64,000 nucleotides of DNA from Zhengella sedimenti (GCF_046506625.1 NZ_JBKFFP010000006.1:229955-293954), one strand, 5' to 3'. Shown: positions 15,773 to 25,722, numbered from the stretch's first letter. Program-made: numbers and translations. The notes: a model not told the origin generated them from the letters alone.

Positions 15773-16900
15773 TCACAGACCCTGGCCGAACTCGTCGGCC
15801 AGCGCGTTGACGACCGCGCACAATGCTTCCTGGCGGTCTGCCCCCGCTTCCAGGGCAGCGTTGAAAACGCCGCGCTGACGCTCCGCAGACGTCCCGCTTT
15901 CCAGCATGGTACGCAGATGGGCGATTTCTGTCTCGCAACCGAAATGGGCCGCGTCTTCCGCCGTCAGTTCGATCATTTCTTCCAGAAGGTCGGAAAACGG
16001 CACCACGGCGCGGCGGCCGAAATCAATGAGGCCCCCCGATGTCCCGTAGCGCTGGCCGCGCCATCGGTTTTCCCCCAGCAGGAACCGGTCATAGATCCGC
16101 CAGCGCTGGTTCCGCTTTCTCAGCCGCGTGAGCTTGGAGAGCAGGCAGCGCGTCATGGCGGCGATGGCAATGGCGTCGTCGAGGCGCGGACTGACATCGC
16201 ATATCCGCGTTTCCAGCGTCGGAAACCGCGACGACGGCCTGACATCCCACCAGATCTTTGTTGCATCCTCGATCAGCCCGCACCCGATCAGGATACCGAC
16301 CGACCGCTGGTATTCCGGGTAGGAGGCGAAATCGGGCGGCAGGCCGGTTCGCGGCAGGTTGTCGAACACCGTCAGCCGGTAGGATGACAGACCCGTGTCA
16401 TCGCCCTTCCAGAATGGCGAGGAGCACGACAGCGCCAGAAGATGCGGCAGGAAATAGCTGAACTGCCCCATCAGGTCGATGCGGGCCTCGTCATCGGGAA
16501 TGCCGACATGCACGTGCATCCCGCAAATGAGCATCCGCCGCACGACGCCGGCCAGGTCGCGTTCAAGTCCGCGGTAACGCTCCTTGTCGGTGAAATGCTG
16601 CTTGTGCCAGTCGGCGAACGGATGGCACGAAACGGCCAGCGGCCTGAGACCATAGCGGCCGGCCACCTCCATGATCGTTCGCCGCAGATGCGCCAGATCG
16701 GCGCGCGCCTCGGCGGTGCTGCGGCAAACCCGCGTGCCGACCTCGATCTGGCACTGTAGGAACTCCGGCGAAACCTGGCTTTCCAGTTCCTTCATGCAAT
16801 CGTTCATGAGTGCGTCTGGCGCCGCCGCCAGGTCCAGTGTCGCTGCATCGACGAGCAGATATTCCTCCTCGATGCCGATCGTGAATTCTTCGCTTGTCAC
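15773..16900 (-). CDS. Carboxylate-amine ligase, YbdK type (glutamate-cysteine ligase 2 family)
   Basis: A 375-residue protein of the GCS2 family. It starts with a GTG preceded by GGAGGGGAAAGG. The N-terminus FTIGIEEEYLLVD is the ATP-grasp-like glutamate-binding start of the family. GMHVHVGIPDDE and the later ARP-type WWDVRPSSRFPTLETRICDV stretch are characteristic. E. coli YbdK has weak glutamate-cysteine ligase activity and its true substrate is uncertain; the same caution applies here. It is divergent from the GlxA-type regulator with a 188-base gap holding both promoters. It could make gamma-glutamylcysteine or another carboxylate-amine conjugate. Confidence 0.87.
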   Translation of the reverse strand: MTSEEFTIGIEEEYLLVDAATLDLAAAPDALMNDCMKELESQVSPEFLQCQIEVGTRVCRSTAEARADLAHLRRTIMEVAGRYGLRPLAVSCHPFADWHKQHFTDKERYRGLERDLAGVVRRMLICGMHVHVGIPDDEARIDLMGQFSYFLPHLLALSCSSPFWKGDDTGLSSYRLTVFDNLPRTGLPPDFASYPEYQRSVGILIGCGLIEDATKIWWDVRPSSRFPTLETRICDVSPRLDDAIAIAAMTRCLLSKLTRLRKRNQRWRIYDRFLLGENRWRGQRYGTSGGLIDFGRRAVVPFSDLLEEMIELTAEDAAHFGCETEIAHLRTMLESGTSAERQRGVFNAALEAGADRQEALCAVVNALADEFGQGL

Positions 16901-17088
16901 GCCCTTTCCCCTCCGCCAATGCCTCGGCCGCCACGGCCATCTTCACAGTTTGCCAGAATGGCTGGATTGCCTGCTTGACACAGGACAACAAGCCCTTCAA
17001 AGCGCCCCTTGACCCGGGTGCCGGGATCGGTTGGACTCGTCCATTGTGCCTGGATCGCCAGGTTCCGAAAGAAGAACAAGACCGAAAA

Positions 17089-18105
17089 ATGCGGGAGTGG
17101 GGCCGGATGGGCATGAAGTCAGGACGGACGATCGTTTTCTTTCTCGTTCCGGAATTCTCGATGATCGCCTTCACGACCGCGGTCGAACCCTTGCGGCTGG
17201 CCAACAGGATCCTGGGCGAGCAGGTCTATTCCTGGCGCCTGGCCTCCCTCGACGGCAACCCGGTCACCGCTTCCAATGGCGTGGAATGCGCTGTTGCGAC
17301 GAGCCTTGAGCAGGAGCGCCGCCTGATGACGGGGGAAGGACGCCCGTCCATGATCTTCGTGTGCTCCGGGATCAATGTCGAAAGCCATGTTTCGAAGGCC
17401 GCGAATGCATGGCTGCGCGAGGAATTCAACCGCGGTGTCATGGTGGGCGGCCTTTGCACGGGTGCCCACATTCTTGCCTCCGCCGGCCTTCTGTCCGGCA
17501 AGCGGGCCGCGATCCACTGGGAAAACCTGCCGGGCTTCGCCGAGGCCTTTCCCAAGGTTGACGTGCACGCCGACCTCTTCGAGATCGACGGTAACATCTG
17601 CACCTGTGCCGGGGGAACCGCCGCGCTGGACATGATGCTGGAGCGCATCCGCGAGGATTTCTCGGAAGGGCTGGTCAATGCCGTATGCGAACAGTTGCTG
17701 ACCGACCGCGTTCGCTCGTCGACCGACCGCCAGCGCCTGCCGCTGCGCGCCCGCCTCGGCGTGCAGAACGCCAAGGTCCTGTCGATCATCGAACTGATGG
17801 AAGCCAACCTCTCCGAGCCGCTGTCGCTCATCGAGATCGCGGAACATGCCGACCTGTCCCGCCGCCAGATCGAGCGCCTGTTCCGGCTGGAGATGGGCCG
17901 TTCGCCGGCCCGCTACTACCTGGAAATCCGTCTCGACAGGGCCCGGCATCTGCTTCTGCAGTCGAACATGCCCGTGGTGGAGGTCGCCGTGGCCTGCGGC
18001 TTCGTGTCGGCCTCCCACTTCTCCAAGTGCTACCGTGAGGTTCATGGCCGGTCTCCCCAGCAGGAACGCGCCGAAAGGAAACACCGCCAGACCGCCGGCG
18101 CCTGA
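17089..18105 (+). CDS. GlxA-family (DJ-1/PfpI + AraC) transcriptional regulator
   Basis: A 338-residue regulator. The N-terminal DJ-1/PfpI-like domain runs from FFLVPEFSMIAFTTAVEPLRLAN to about residue 190, with VGGLCTGAHILASAGLL as the nucleophile-elbow region (a Cys in GLCTG). The C-terminal AraC DNA-binding domain contains LSEPLSLIEIAEHADLSRRQIERLF and EVAVACGFVSASHFSKCYRE. Starts at 17107 or 17113 are alternatives because GGGAG precedes them. Members such as GbdR and CdhR control glycine betaine, carnitine or arginine catabolism. The window has both an MttB-type and a dimethylglycine dehydrogenase-like gene, so betaine-type ligands are plausible but unproven. Confidence 0.87.
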   Translation: MREWGRMGMKSGRTIVFFLVPEFSMIAFTTAVEPLRLANRILGEQVYSWRLASLDGNPVTASNGVECAVATSLEQERRLMTGEGRPSMIFVCSGINVESHVSKAANAWLREEFNRGVMVGGLCTGAHILASAGLLSGKRAAIHWENLPGFAEAFPKVDVHADLFEIDGNICTCAGGTAALDMMLERIREDFSEGLVNAVCEQLLTDRVRSSTDRQRLPLRARLGVQNAKVLSIIELMEANLSEPLSLIEIAEHADLSRRQIERLFRLEMGRSPARYYLEIRLDRARHLLLQSNMPVVEVAVACGFVSASHFSKCYREVHGRSPQQERAERKHRQTAGA

Positions 18106-18118
18106 CCCGGCGCTTCAA

Positions 18119-20488
18119 CTAGCTCGCCTTGCAGAGGATGCCCGCGCCGCCCATCGCTGCCTGCATCTGCGCGGCCGGCTTCGGACGTCCGATGAAATAG
18201 CCCTGGAACTCGTCGATGCCTTCGAGGCGCAGGAACCTCGCCTGCTCCAGCGTCTCTACGCCTTCCGCCGTCGTCCGGACCTTCATCGAACGCGCAAGCG
18301 ACACGATGGCGCGAACAATGGCAAGGTTCTGTTCCGAATACATGGCGTCCTGGACGAAGCTCTTGTCGATCTTCAGCTTGTCGATGGGAAAGCGCACCAG
18401 ATAGGACAGTGACGAGTAGCCGGTTCCGAAATCATCCAGCGAAATCCGCGCACCCACCGTGCGCAGGCGATGCAGGAGACCCGCGGCGTGTTCCGGCTCC
18501 GCCTCCAGCGCCGACTCGGTCACTTCCAGTTCCAGGCGCGAAGCCGCCAGTCCGCTTTCCGCCAGCGCGGCCTTGACGATATCGAGCAGACGGAACCCTT
18601 CCAGTTGCCGGGGCGAAAGGTTGATCGCCACGGATGCCTGCACCGGCCAGCGGGCGGCTTCCAGGCAGGCGCGCCGGATGACCCATTCCCCGATCTCGTG
18701 GATCAGACCGGATTTCTCCGCGATCCGTATGAAGTCACACGGCGGGACGCGGCCGAACTTGGCCGAGTTCCAGCGCAGCAGGGTTTCGTAGCAGCTGACC
18801 TGCCCCGTGCCGGAATTGACGAGCGGCTGGAAATAGAGCTCGAATTCCTTGCGCTTGATGGCCGTGCGCAGTTCGTACTCCAGGTCCTGCTGCTTGCGCG
18901 CGCTCGCATCCATCGCCGGCTCGAAAACGCACCACGCGGCGTTCGGGTCTCCCTTGGCCCGGTAGAGCGCCAGATCGGCATTGCGATGCAGGGTCTCGGC
19001 CGACAGCCCGTCGCGCGGACCGACCGCCACGCCGATCGAGCAGCCGATCTCGGCCAGGCCGCTCGACAGTTCGACCGGTTCGCGCAAGGCACTTGTGATC
19101 GCCTGTGCAAGCGCTTCGGCGCGACGGCCGGCGCCCGCGCCGGAAACAAAGGCACAGAATTCGTCTCCGCCGAACCGGGCAAACATGACATCGCGACCGA
19201 CGAATGCCGTCAGCCGGCCAGCCACCGCACGCAGCACCTCGTCCCCGGCCTGGTGACCGAGCGTGTCGTTGACCATCTTGAACTTGTCGAGATCGATGGC
19301 CAGCAGTGCAAGCTGCCCTCCGTCAGAGTGCATCTTCGCGAGCGCGGCACCGAAGGCGCGGTTGAAATTCTCTCGGTTCGGCAGGCCTGTCATGGCATCG
19401 TGCATGGCCAGGAACTGCAGGCGGTTCTCTGCCTCGAAGGAATCCGTGATGTCCGAACACGCCCCGCGCATGCCCAGGAAGGACCCGTCGGGACCCAGCA
19501 CCGGCCGGCCGGCAAGCCGCCAGTAGCGCCATGTGTCAAGTATGCAAACCGCAACGACGACATCCTTGAACGGCGCCTTTCTGAGGAAGGCGTTCAGCAA
19601 CTGGCGCTGCAGCCTCGGCACCCTGTCGCCGCGAACGACGCTGGCCGGATCGCGGAAGAGACGTTCAAGCGGCTTCCCGTCGAACGAGTATCCCTTGAAG
19701 CGCTCGTCCTGGAAGAACTGCGGCGAAACGTGGCTGAGGCGTCCGTCGCGGTCGACCTCCCACATCCAGTCCGAGGTACTGTCCTCGAAATCACGAAACA
19801 GGACTGAAAAAAGCTCCTTTGACTTCTCCTGTTCGTATTGCCGGACCAGGTTCTGGACAAAGACCCGGCCGGCCTCGTTGACCGCATGCATGATCGCGGT
19901 GAAGAGAAAGGCCACCAGCAGGATGAGCGGGAAGGCATACCCGCCCCCGTCAACCGAAATGGCCGTGACAAGCCCCACGGCAGTGACCGAAGCGAAAACA
20001 CCGGAGATGGACGGAATTGCGTGAAAGGCCATCGCGCCGGTCGCCATGGCGCCCGTCGTGGCGACTGCAACGAGGATCTTCGCCTCGGTGGCAGCGTTCG
20101 GATAAAGCATGATCGCGCCAACAGCCCAGAGAAGACAGGCGACATGCATCTGCAAACGCATGAAAGCCATGTCCCGAAGCGAGACCCCTTCGGCAACGGA
20201 TCGAAACAGGCCGCGCCTTGCCCATTTGCGGACCGGAATGGAAAACAGCAAGAGGAAGAACCCCGCCCACCACACCGACAGGAACGCGATGTTGGACGGC
20301 TCCAGGACCGCCGTTCCGAGGAAAACGGCGCCAACCACGTGCGCCAGGATCATGGAACCGCCCTGCCTGTCGACGCTATCCAGTTGCGCAAGGCGCAAGC
20401 GGGCGACGAACTCGGCATTGTCGGTGGCGGCGCCGGCATGATCCGGGGCGACGAATTGAAGAAAGCTTCTGATTGACCGATCTACCAT
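18119..20488 (-). CDS. Membrane-bound GGDEF-EAL cyclic-di-GMP enzyme with PAS domain
   Basis: A 789-residue protein: an N-terminal membrane region with about six hydrophobic segments (to about residue 215), a PAS-like domain (DFEDSTSDWMWEVDRDGRLS), a GGDEF domain with intact ARFGGDEF, and a C-terminal EAL domain. The EAL domain keeps its key residues: ETLLRW, AINLSPRQL, LDDFGTGYSSLSYL, LKIDKSF, AEGVET and FQGYFIG. Both diguanylate cyclase and phosphodiesterase activities are therefore possible. The canonical inhibitory RxxD site upstream of GGDEF is not seen, so product inhibition may be lost. It is convergent with the GlxA gene (13-base gap). The upstream 126 bases are AT-rich and should hold the promoter. 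Confidence 0.92.
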   Translation of the reverse strand: MVDRSIRSFLQFVAPDHAGAATDNAEFVARLRLAQLDSVDRQGGSMILAHVVGAVFLGTAVLEPSNIAFLSVWWAGFFLLLFSIPVRKWARRGLFRSVAEGVSLRDMAFMRLQMHVACLLWAVGAIMLYPNAATEAKILVAVATTGAMATGAMAFHAIPSISGVFASVTAVGLVTAISVDGGGYAFPLILLVAFLFTAIMHAVNEAGRVFVQNLVRQYEQEKSKELFSVLFRDFEDSTSDWMWEVDRDGRLSHVSPQFFQDERFKGYSFDGKPLERLFRDPASVVRGDRVPRLQRQLLNAFLRKAPFKDVVVAVCILDTWRYWRLAGRPVLGPDGSFLGMRGACSDITDSFEAENRLQFLAMHDAMTGLPNRENFNRAFGAALAKMHSDGGQLALLAIDLDKFKMVNDTLGHQAGDEVLRAVAGRLTAFVGRDVMFARFGGDEFCAFVSGAGAGRRAEALAQAITSALREPVELSSGLAEIGCSIGVAVGPRDGLSAETLHRNADLALYRAKGDPNAAWCVFEPAMDASARKQQDLEYELRTAIKRKEFELYFQPLVNSGTGQVSCYETLLRWNSAKFGRVPPCDFIRIAEKSGLIHEIGEWVIRRACLEAARWPVQASVAINLSPRQLEGFRLLDIVKAALAESGLAASRLELEVTESALEAEPEHAAGLLHRLRTVGARISLDDFGTGYSSLSYLVRFPIDKLKIDKSFVQDAMYSEQNLAIVRAIVSLARSMKVRTTAEGVETLEQARFLRLEGIDEFQGYFIGRPKPAAQMQAAMGGAGILCKAS

Positions 20489-20614
20489 GTCCCTGCCGAC
20501 ACCGGTTGCAAACAGTTCGACAGAAACAGATAGGGCTATACTTATAACACCCGCTTAACGTGGTTGTATTTAAGTAGTAATTACATCTTCTAATATATAT
20601 GACGCCAGGCGCGC

Positions 20615-21439
20615 TCAGTTGTCCTCGAACATCTGGAACCGCCTTTGCCAGATGCGTTCCCCGATCAGGCAGTCATATCCGGCGTCTTTCCCGGCATCGC
20701 CTGCGGCTGCGAGGATGACCGGCGCACCGGCCCCGTATCCGGCCAGTTCAAGAACCAGCTTGCGCCGGATGGCGGCGGGAAACTGGTCCCATTCATCGAC
20801 GGGAACCATGAAGGCACCCGGACCTCCGATCACGCAATTGGCGTAGTAGCGGTCGAGATCAGGGATGTCGAAGGAGCCATAGGGCGACGAATCGAGTGTC
20901 ATCAGCGGCAGACCGTTGATGACAATGCCTTTTGCCACTGCCTCGTCGCGGGCCTCGGTGACCGGCCTGCCCTGGTTGTTCGGTCCGTCTCCGGAAATGT
21001 CGATCACGCGTTTCAGGCCGCGGATACCGTTGTCCTCGAACAATCCTGACGCCCGCTCGATCGCACCCGAGATCGACGTCCGGCGCATGCCCCGTCCCGC
21101 ATTGGCGGTCAGCAGGTCGGCGAAGGCCTGTGCATCGGCCGCCGTTTCGATGATCGTCCAGGGAACGACCTGCCGGTGGCTGAAATCACCGGCCCATTCC
21201 AGGTAGGTCACCGCGATCCGGCCATGAATGCCCTGCTGGATGGCCTTGATCACGCTGGGATCGACGATGGCCGCGGCATATCCCTTTCGCTGGATTTCGA
21301 GTTCGAAGGGCATCATTGACAGCGAGACATCGACTGCCAGGACAAGTTCGACGTCGACGACCTGCTCCTGCGCGCGCGCAGGCCCCGTCAGTAGCGCCGC
21401 GCCGAGGATCACGGAAAACAGTTTCCACAGCGTTTTCAT
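20615..21439 (-). CDS. Secreted DUF1194 (VWA-like) protein
   Basis: A 274-residue protein with a signal peptide (KTLWKLFSVILGAALLTGPARAQ). The mature domain is VWA-like: VELVLAVDVSLSMMPFE carries a DxSxS metal-ion site, and GLKRVIDISGDGPNNQG is a DUF1194 hallmark. Four cysteines are few, and no membrane anchor is visible, so it is probably periplasmic. Function is unknown; the family is common in alphaproteobacteria. The ATG at 21439 follows an in-frame ATG at 21445, either may be used. The gene is alone between the GGDEF-EAL gene and cfa on the same strand. Confidence 0.85.
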   Translation of the reverse strand: MKTLWKLFSVILGAALLTGPARAQEQVVDVELVLAVDVSLSMMPFELEIQRKGYAAAIVDPSVIKAIQQGIHGRIAVTYLEWAGDFSHRQVVPWTIIETAADAQAFADLLTANAGRGMRRTSISGAIERASGLFEDNGIRGLKRVIDISGDGPNNQGRPVTEARDEAVAKGIVINGLPLMTLDSSPYGSFDIPDLDRYYANCVIGGPGAFMVPVDEWDQFPAAIRRKLVLELAGYGAGAPVILAAAGDAGKDAGYDCLIGERIWQRRFQMFEDN

Positions 21440-21518
21440 GTGCACATGATGCCCGGGTTTTCATGGAACCGCCAGCGCCAAACCGGATGCAATGCAACGG
21501 CGCTGTTTCCGGCCCGGC

Positions 21519-22796
21519 TCAGTGCTGGGTCGTGACGATGCCTTTCTGCCGCGAACGCCGGCGCTTCCGGCCGCTGTCCGTGTGGCGCAAGGCATCCTCG
21601 GCGGCCGGGATGTAATCCCGCGTCAGCGGAACCGCCGACTTGGTCCGCGCCAGCTGAAGCTGGAACACGCACAGGTCGCCCCACCGGAAAGCGGCTTCCG
21701 ACGCGGCGAGATAACATTCCCACATCCGGCGGAAGCGTTCGTCATAGATGGCATCCACCTTGTCGCCCGCGGCAAGGAAGTTCGCCCGCCATGCCTTCAG
21801 GGTTTCCGCATAGTGAAGGCGCAGCACTTCAAGGTCGGTCAGCACGAGTCCGGTGCGCTCCAGAACCGGCGCCACCTCGGACAAGGCGGGAATATAGCCG
21901 CCCGGGAAAATATGCTTGCGGATGAAGCTGTCGGTGACCGTTGGCGGCCCGGACCGGCCGATCGTGTGCACAAGGGCGACTCCGTCGGATTTGAGCAACC
22001 GGGCAATCGCGTCGAAATAGGCCGTGTAGTGGTTGACGCCGACGTGTTCGAACATGCCGACCGACACGATGCGGTCGAACCGCCGGCTCACCTCGCGGTA
22101 ATCCTGCAATTCGAAGCGGACCTGGCCGGAAAGGCCCTCTTCGTCCGCACGCCTGCGCGAGACCTCCAGCTGTTCTTCCGACAGCGTCACTCCCAGGACT
22201 TCGGCCTCAAGGTGGCGGGCAAGATAAAGCGCCAGTCCGCCCCATCCGCTGCCGATCTCCAGCACCGTGTGGCCCGGCTCAAGACAGAGCTTCGCCGCCA
22301 GGTGGCGTTTCTTGGCGAGTTGCGCCTCCTCAAGGTCCTGGCCGGGAAACTCGAAATAGGCGCAGGAATATTGCAGGTCGGGATCGAGGAAGAGCCGGTA
22401 GAGATCGCCCGAAAGGTCGTAGTGATGCCGCACGTTGCGCCGGGACCGTGCTGCGGTGTTGATCTGGAAGAAACGCCGCACAAGGAAATTCAGGCCGGCG
22501 CGCAACCGCGATGCCGAGCCGGTCATCCCGGAATAGTCGCCATTGGTGAACGCGATTTGGAAAACGTCGAGGAGATCGCCCTTTTCAATCGTGATGTCGC
22601 CATCCATGTAACCCTCGGCAAAACCGAGCGAAGGATCGGCCATCATGTGGCGCAGGACGGATTTCGAGCGGAAGGCGACCGAGAGCGAGGGCGGCGATCC
22701 GTCGCCAAGGCGGCGGACATCGCCTGACGGCATGCGGATGGTCAGGTCGCCCTTGCGGACATAGCGCGCCAGCGCATTTTCAAACAGCCTCTCCAT
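21519..22796 (-). CDS. cfa: Cyclopropane-fatty-acyl-phospholipid synthase
   Basis: A 425-residue SAM-dependent methyltransferase of the CFA synthase family. The N-terminal lipid-binding part precedes YSCAYFEFPG and the SAM loop VLEIGSGWGGLALYLA. GVTLSEEQL, VSVGMFEHVG and HTIGRSG complete the fold. It transfers a methylene from SAM to double bonds of membrane phospholipid acyl chains. The ATG at 22796 with CGGAG upstream is preferred over a TTG at 22802. A Cfa enzyme consumes SAM and releases SAH, a loose link to the methyl-cycle genes in this window. The C-terminus is rich in Arg and ends in RKRRRSRQK, unusual for a core enzyme. Confidence 0.92.
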   Translation of the reverse strand: MERLFENALARYVRKGDLTIRMPSGDVRRLGDGSPPSLSVAFRSKSVLRHMMADPSLGFAEGYMDGDITIEKGDLLDVFQIAFTNGDYSGMTGSASRLRAGLNFLVRRFFQINTAARSRRNVRHHYDLSGDLYRLFLDPDLQYSCAYFEFPGQDLEEAQLAKKRHLAAKLCLEPGHTVLEIGSGWGGLALYLARHLEAEVLGVTLSEEQLEVSRRRADEEGLSGQVRFELQDYREVSRRFDRIVSVGMFEHVGVNHYTAYFDAIARLLKSDGVALVHTIGRSGPPTVTDSFIRKHIFPGGYIPALSEVAPVLERTGLVLTDLEVLRLHYAETLKAWRANFLAAGDKVDAIYDERFRRMWECYLAASEAAFRWGDLCVFQLQLARTKSAVPLTRDYIPAAEDALRHTDSGRKRRRSRQKGIVTTQH

Positions 22797-22981
22797 GGGC
22801 AACTCCGAAACAGGGTCCGGACGTCAAGCCCCCTCATGCCACGCGGCACACCGCCTCTGATCGGCCGGCCGGCATGTCATGCAGTCCGTTTTCGACGGAC
22901 AATCAAATGCTAACGCAATACGGCAAACCGTCAAGTCGCGACGGTCAGCCGGCGTTTGACCGGCCCACGCCGCTGTGCAGT

Positions 22982-25543
22982 TCAGCTTTTCGGCCGCTCG
23001 TTATCGGGATCGTAAAGCGCATTGTATCCGACCGCGGCGATGGTGACCGGGTAGGTTTCCCCGAAATACTCGATGCTCAGCCGTCGCCCTTCCTCCGCAT
23101 GGGAATGCGGGATGTAACCGAGCGCGATGTTCTTGCCGATGGTCGGGCCGAAGGCGATCGAAGTGGTGTAGGAGCGCCGCCCCTTTGCGTCGACCAGCAC
23201 CTCGCCCGTATCCGGATCGAGGATCGGGCAGGTGCCGACGGGATAACGCGCCACGCCATGGCTGTCGACATTGTCTTCCATCACCAGCGTGCACAGCATG
23301 GCCGGCTGGTGTTCCCGCGCGCGGAATTTCAGATGCGCTTCCTTGCCCACGAAATCGGCCGCCTTGACCTTTGGCCGCGCAAGCCCGGCTTCCAGCAAGT
23401 TGTAGTCGGTCAGCAGGTCCGCGTTCTGCAGCCGCAGGCTTTTTTCCATGCGGCGCGAATTGGCATAGGTTTCGACACCGAAGGGCATGATGTCGAGTGA
23501 ACGGAGCGCATCCCAGACCGCCAGCCCGTCTTCGTAGCGGAAGTGCAGTTCCCATCCCTGTTCGCCGACATAGGAGATGCGGAAAGCCGTGACAGGCACC
23601 CCGGCGATGCGGATGTCCTTCGTCGTGGCGAACTTGAAGTTGGCCGGGTCGAGTTCCGCCGGATCATCCACCAGCTTCTGCAGGCTTGCCCGCGCGTTCG
23701 GACCCCATACGCCGATGCAGCCGAAATCATCCGTGCGGTCCTCGACCGTCACGTCAAATCCCTTGTCCTGAGCGACACGCTTCATGTAGGTGAAGTCGCG
23801 CGGCCCGGCATCGGCCCCGTCCACCACCCGGTAGCGGTCTTCCATGCGAATGACGGTGAGGTCGGCCCGCACGCCGCCGTGCTCATCGAGAAAATGGGTG
23901 TAGATGCCACGTCCGACAGGCGTGTCGCCCCCCACCTTGGCCGCGCACAGATATTCCATCAGCGCCTCGTGATCGGGTCCCGACACGTCATAGATGGCGA
24001 AGTGCGACAGGTTGACCATGCCCACATCCTCGCTCATGGCGAGGTGCTCGGCGTTGGACACGCGCCAGAAATGGCGGTTGTCCCATTCGTTTGCGCGCAC
24101 CGGCACGCGGTCGCCATACTTTTCGAGCAGATGCTCGTTGCAGGCATAGCCGTGCGCGCGTTCCCAGCCGCCCAGTTCCATGAAATGGGCACCCAGCTCC
24201 TTCTCCCGCTCCCAGAACGGCGAGCGGCGGATGTTGCGGCCCTTCGAGAAGGGTTCGCGCGGGTGCACCGCCGGATTGTAGACCTTCATCGCGGTTTCCG
24301 AGCAGCGGTCGTGTATGAACTGCTCTTCCGTCTGGTGCGGATAGAAGCGCGCCACGTCTGCGGCATGGATGTCGACGGGCGTGACGCCGTCGGTCATCCA
24401 GTCGGCGATCAGCTTGCCGACGCCGGGCCCGTCCTTCACCCACACCGCGACCGCATACCACAGCCCCCTCACCTTCGGGCTTTCGCCCAGCGAGGCGCCG
24501 CCGTCGGTCGTCACCTGCAAAAGTCCATTGAAGGAATGGCTCTCGTTGTAGCCCAGTTCGCCGAGGATCGGTGTCAGTTCGATGGCGCGTTCCAGCGGTT
24601 CGATGATCTGCTCCATGTCGAGATCGCGTTGCGACGGCGAAAGACGCGCCTCGTGCTTCTGGAGCAGGTCGCGGGGATGGACAAGGCGCGGCTCCTTCTC
24701 CTCGTAGTAGCCCCATTCGATCTGGCCGCCTTCCGGCGTCTTCGGATCGCCCGTATCGCGCATGTAGGCGGAGTTGCCCTGGTCACGCAGCAGCGGATAA
24801 CCGATGTCCTTGCCCGTGCCGGCAAACTCGTTGTAGGGGCCGAAGAACGTCAGCGGATGGTCGATGGGCATGACCGGCAGGTCCTCGCCCGCCATCGCCG
24901 CGATCAGCCGGCCCCAGAGGCCTGCGCAGACGATCACGTGATCCGCCATGATGGTGCCGCGCGCCGTCTCCACGCCCCGGATGCGCCCGTCCTCGATGAC
25001 AAGGCCCGTGCAGGGCGTGTTGGCGAAGACCTTGAGCTTGCCGGAAGCCTCCGCCTGGTCGACCAGCTTTCCGACCACGGTTTGCGAACGCGGAATCACC
25101 AGACCGGCATCGGGATCCCACATGGATCCCTGGACGATGCTTTCCTCGACGAGGGGGAATTTCTCCTTCGTCTCCGCAGCGTCGATCATGGACACGCGCG
25201 TACCGAAGGCCTTGCCGGACGCGACCTTGCGCTTGAGTTCCTCCATGCGGGCATCGTCGCCCACACGCGCCACCTCAAGACCGCCGACGCGGGCGTAGTG
25301 GCCCATCTTCTCATAGAAGTCGATCGAATAGAGCGTCGTCCATGTCGACAGGAAATCATGCGAGGTCGTGTAACAGAAGTCGGAGGCATGACTTGTCGAA
25401 CCGATATCGGTCGGCACCGACGACGTATCGATCCCGACGATATCGTCCCAGCCGCGCTCGATCAGGTGGTGCGCGACGCTCGCACCCACGATCCCGCCCA
25501 AACCGATGATGACGACCCTTGCCTGTTCGGGAAACTTGGCCAT
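22982..25543 (-). CDS. FAD/GcvT-domain demethylating dehydrogenase (dimethylglycine/sarcosine dehydrogenase-like)
   Basis: An 853-residue two-domain flavoenzyme. The N-terminal DAO domain binds FAD (VVIIGLGGIVGASVAHHL) and covers about residues 1-380. An FAO middle domain follows, and the C-terminal half is a GcvT-like folate domain (VGEQGWELHF, GVETYANSRRMEKSLRLQNAD). Relatives oxidise N-methyl groups of dimethylglycine or sarcosine and load the carbon on THF. The covalent FAD His lies in GSTSHASDFCY, where GSTWHAAG is usual, so the active site and substrate may differ. GCGACA/TGTCGC repeats lie in the upstream region shared with the divergent GNAT gene. Confidence 0.87.
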   Translation of the reverse strand: MAKFPEQARVVIIGLGGIVGASVAHHLIERGWDDIVGIDTSSVPTDIGSTSHASDFCYTTSHDFLSTWTTLYSIDFYEKMGHYARVGGLEVARVGDDARMEELKRKVASGKAFGTRVSMIDAAETKEKFPLVEESIVQGSMWDPDAGLVIPRSQTVVGKLVDQAEASGKLKVFANTPCTGLVIEDGRIRGVETARGTIMADHVIVCAGLWGRLIAAMAGEDLPVMPIDHPLTFFGPYNEFAGTGKDIGYPLLRDQGNSAYMRDTGDPKTPEGGQIEWGYYEEKEPRLVHPRDLLQKHEARLSPSQRDLDMEQIIEPLERAIELTPILGELGYNESHSFNGLLQVTTDGGASLGESPKVRGLWYAVAVWVKDGPGVGKLIADWMTDGVTPVDIHAADVARFYPHQTEEQFIHDRCSETAMKVYNPAVHPREPFSKGRNIRRSPFWEREKELGAHFMELGGWERAHGYACNEHLLEKYGDRVPVRANEWDNRHFWRVSNAEHLAMSEDVGMVNLSHFAIYDVSGPDHEALMEYLCAAKVGGDTPVGRGIYTHFLDEHGGVRADLTVIRMEDRYRVVDGADAGPRDFTYMKRVAQDKGFDVTVEDRTDDFGCIGVWGPNARASLQKLVDDPAELDPANFKFATTKDIRIAGVPVTAFRISYVGEQGWELHFRYEDGLAVWDALRSLDIMPFGVETYANSRRMEKSLRLQNADLLTDYNLLEAGLARPKVKAADFVGKEAHLKFRAREHQPAMLCTLVMEDNVDSHGVARYPVGTCPILDPDTGEVLVDAKGRRSYTTSIAFGPTIGKNIALGYIPHSHAEEGRRLSIEYFGETYPVTIAAVGYNALYDPDNERPKS

Positions 25544-25616
25544 GCCCGCTGCTCCGCCTGTGAAATCTGGTTGGCGGCCAGCATAGCCATGGCCTCACGC
25601 AACCCAAATCCTGTTT

Positions 25617-25642
25617 GCGACACTTGAAAAACCTGTCGCGAC
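25617..25642. promoter_or_regulatory. GCGACA / TGTCGCGAC repeats in a divergent promoter region, candidate operator
   Basis: GCGACA at 25617-25622 and TGTCGC at 25634-25639 form perfect 6-bp arms with an 11-base spacer. The right arm continues into GTCGCGAC (25635-25642), itself an 8-bp palindrome. The site is about 75-100 bases upstream of the dehydrogenase start. A regulator is not identified; the GlxA-type protein encoded at 17089 is a candidate only by metabolic theme. Confidence 0.4.
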
Positions 25643-25722
25643 CTGTGTCCCATGCTGCCGACATGCCGCGCCACCACGGCAACCATTTCTTCAGCCAGAT
25701 CGGCTAAACCTTGATCTTGCAT

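Noticed and set aside
23543..25627. 694-codon plus-strand frame opposite the FAD/GcvT dehydrogenase
   Set aside because: The minus-strand protein has complete FAD and GcvT domains. The plus frame matches nothing recognisable.
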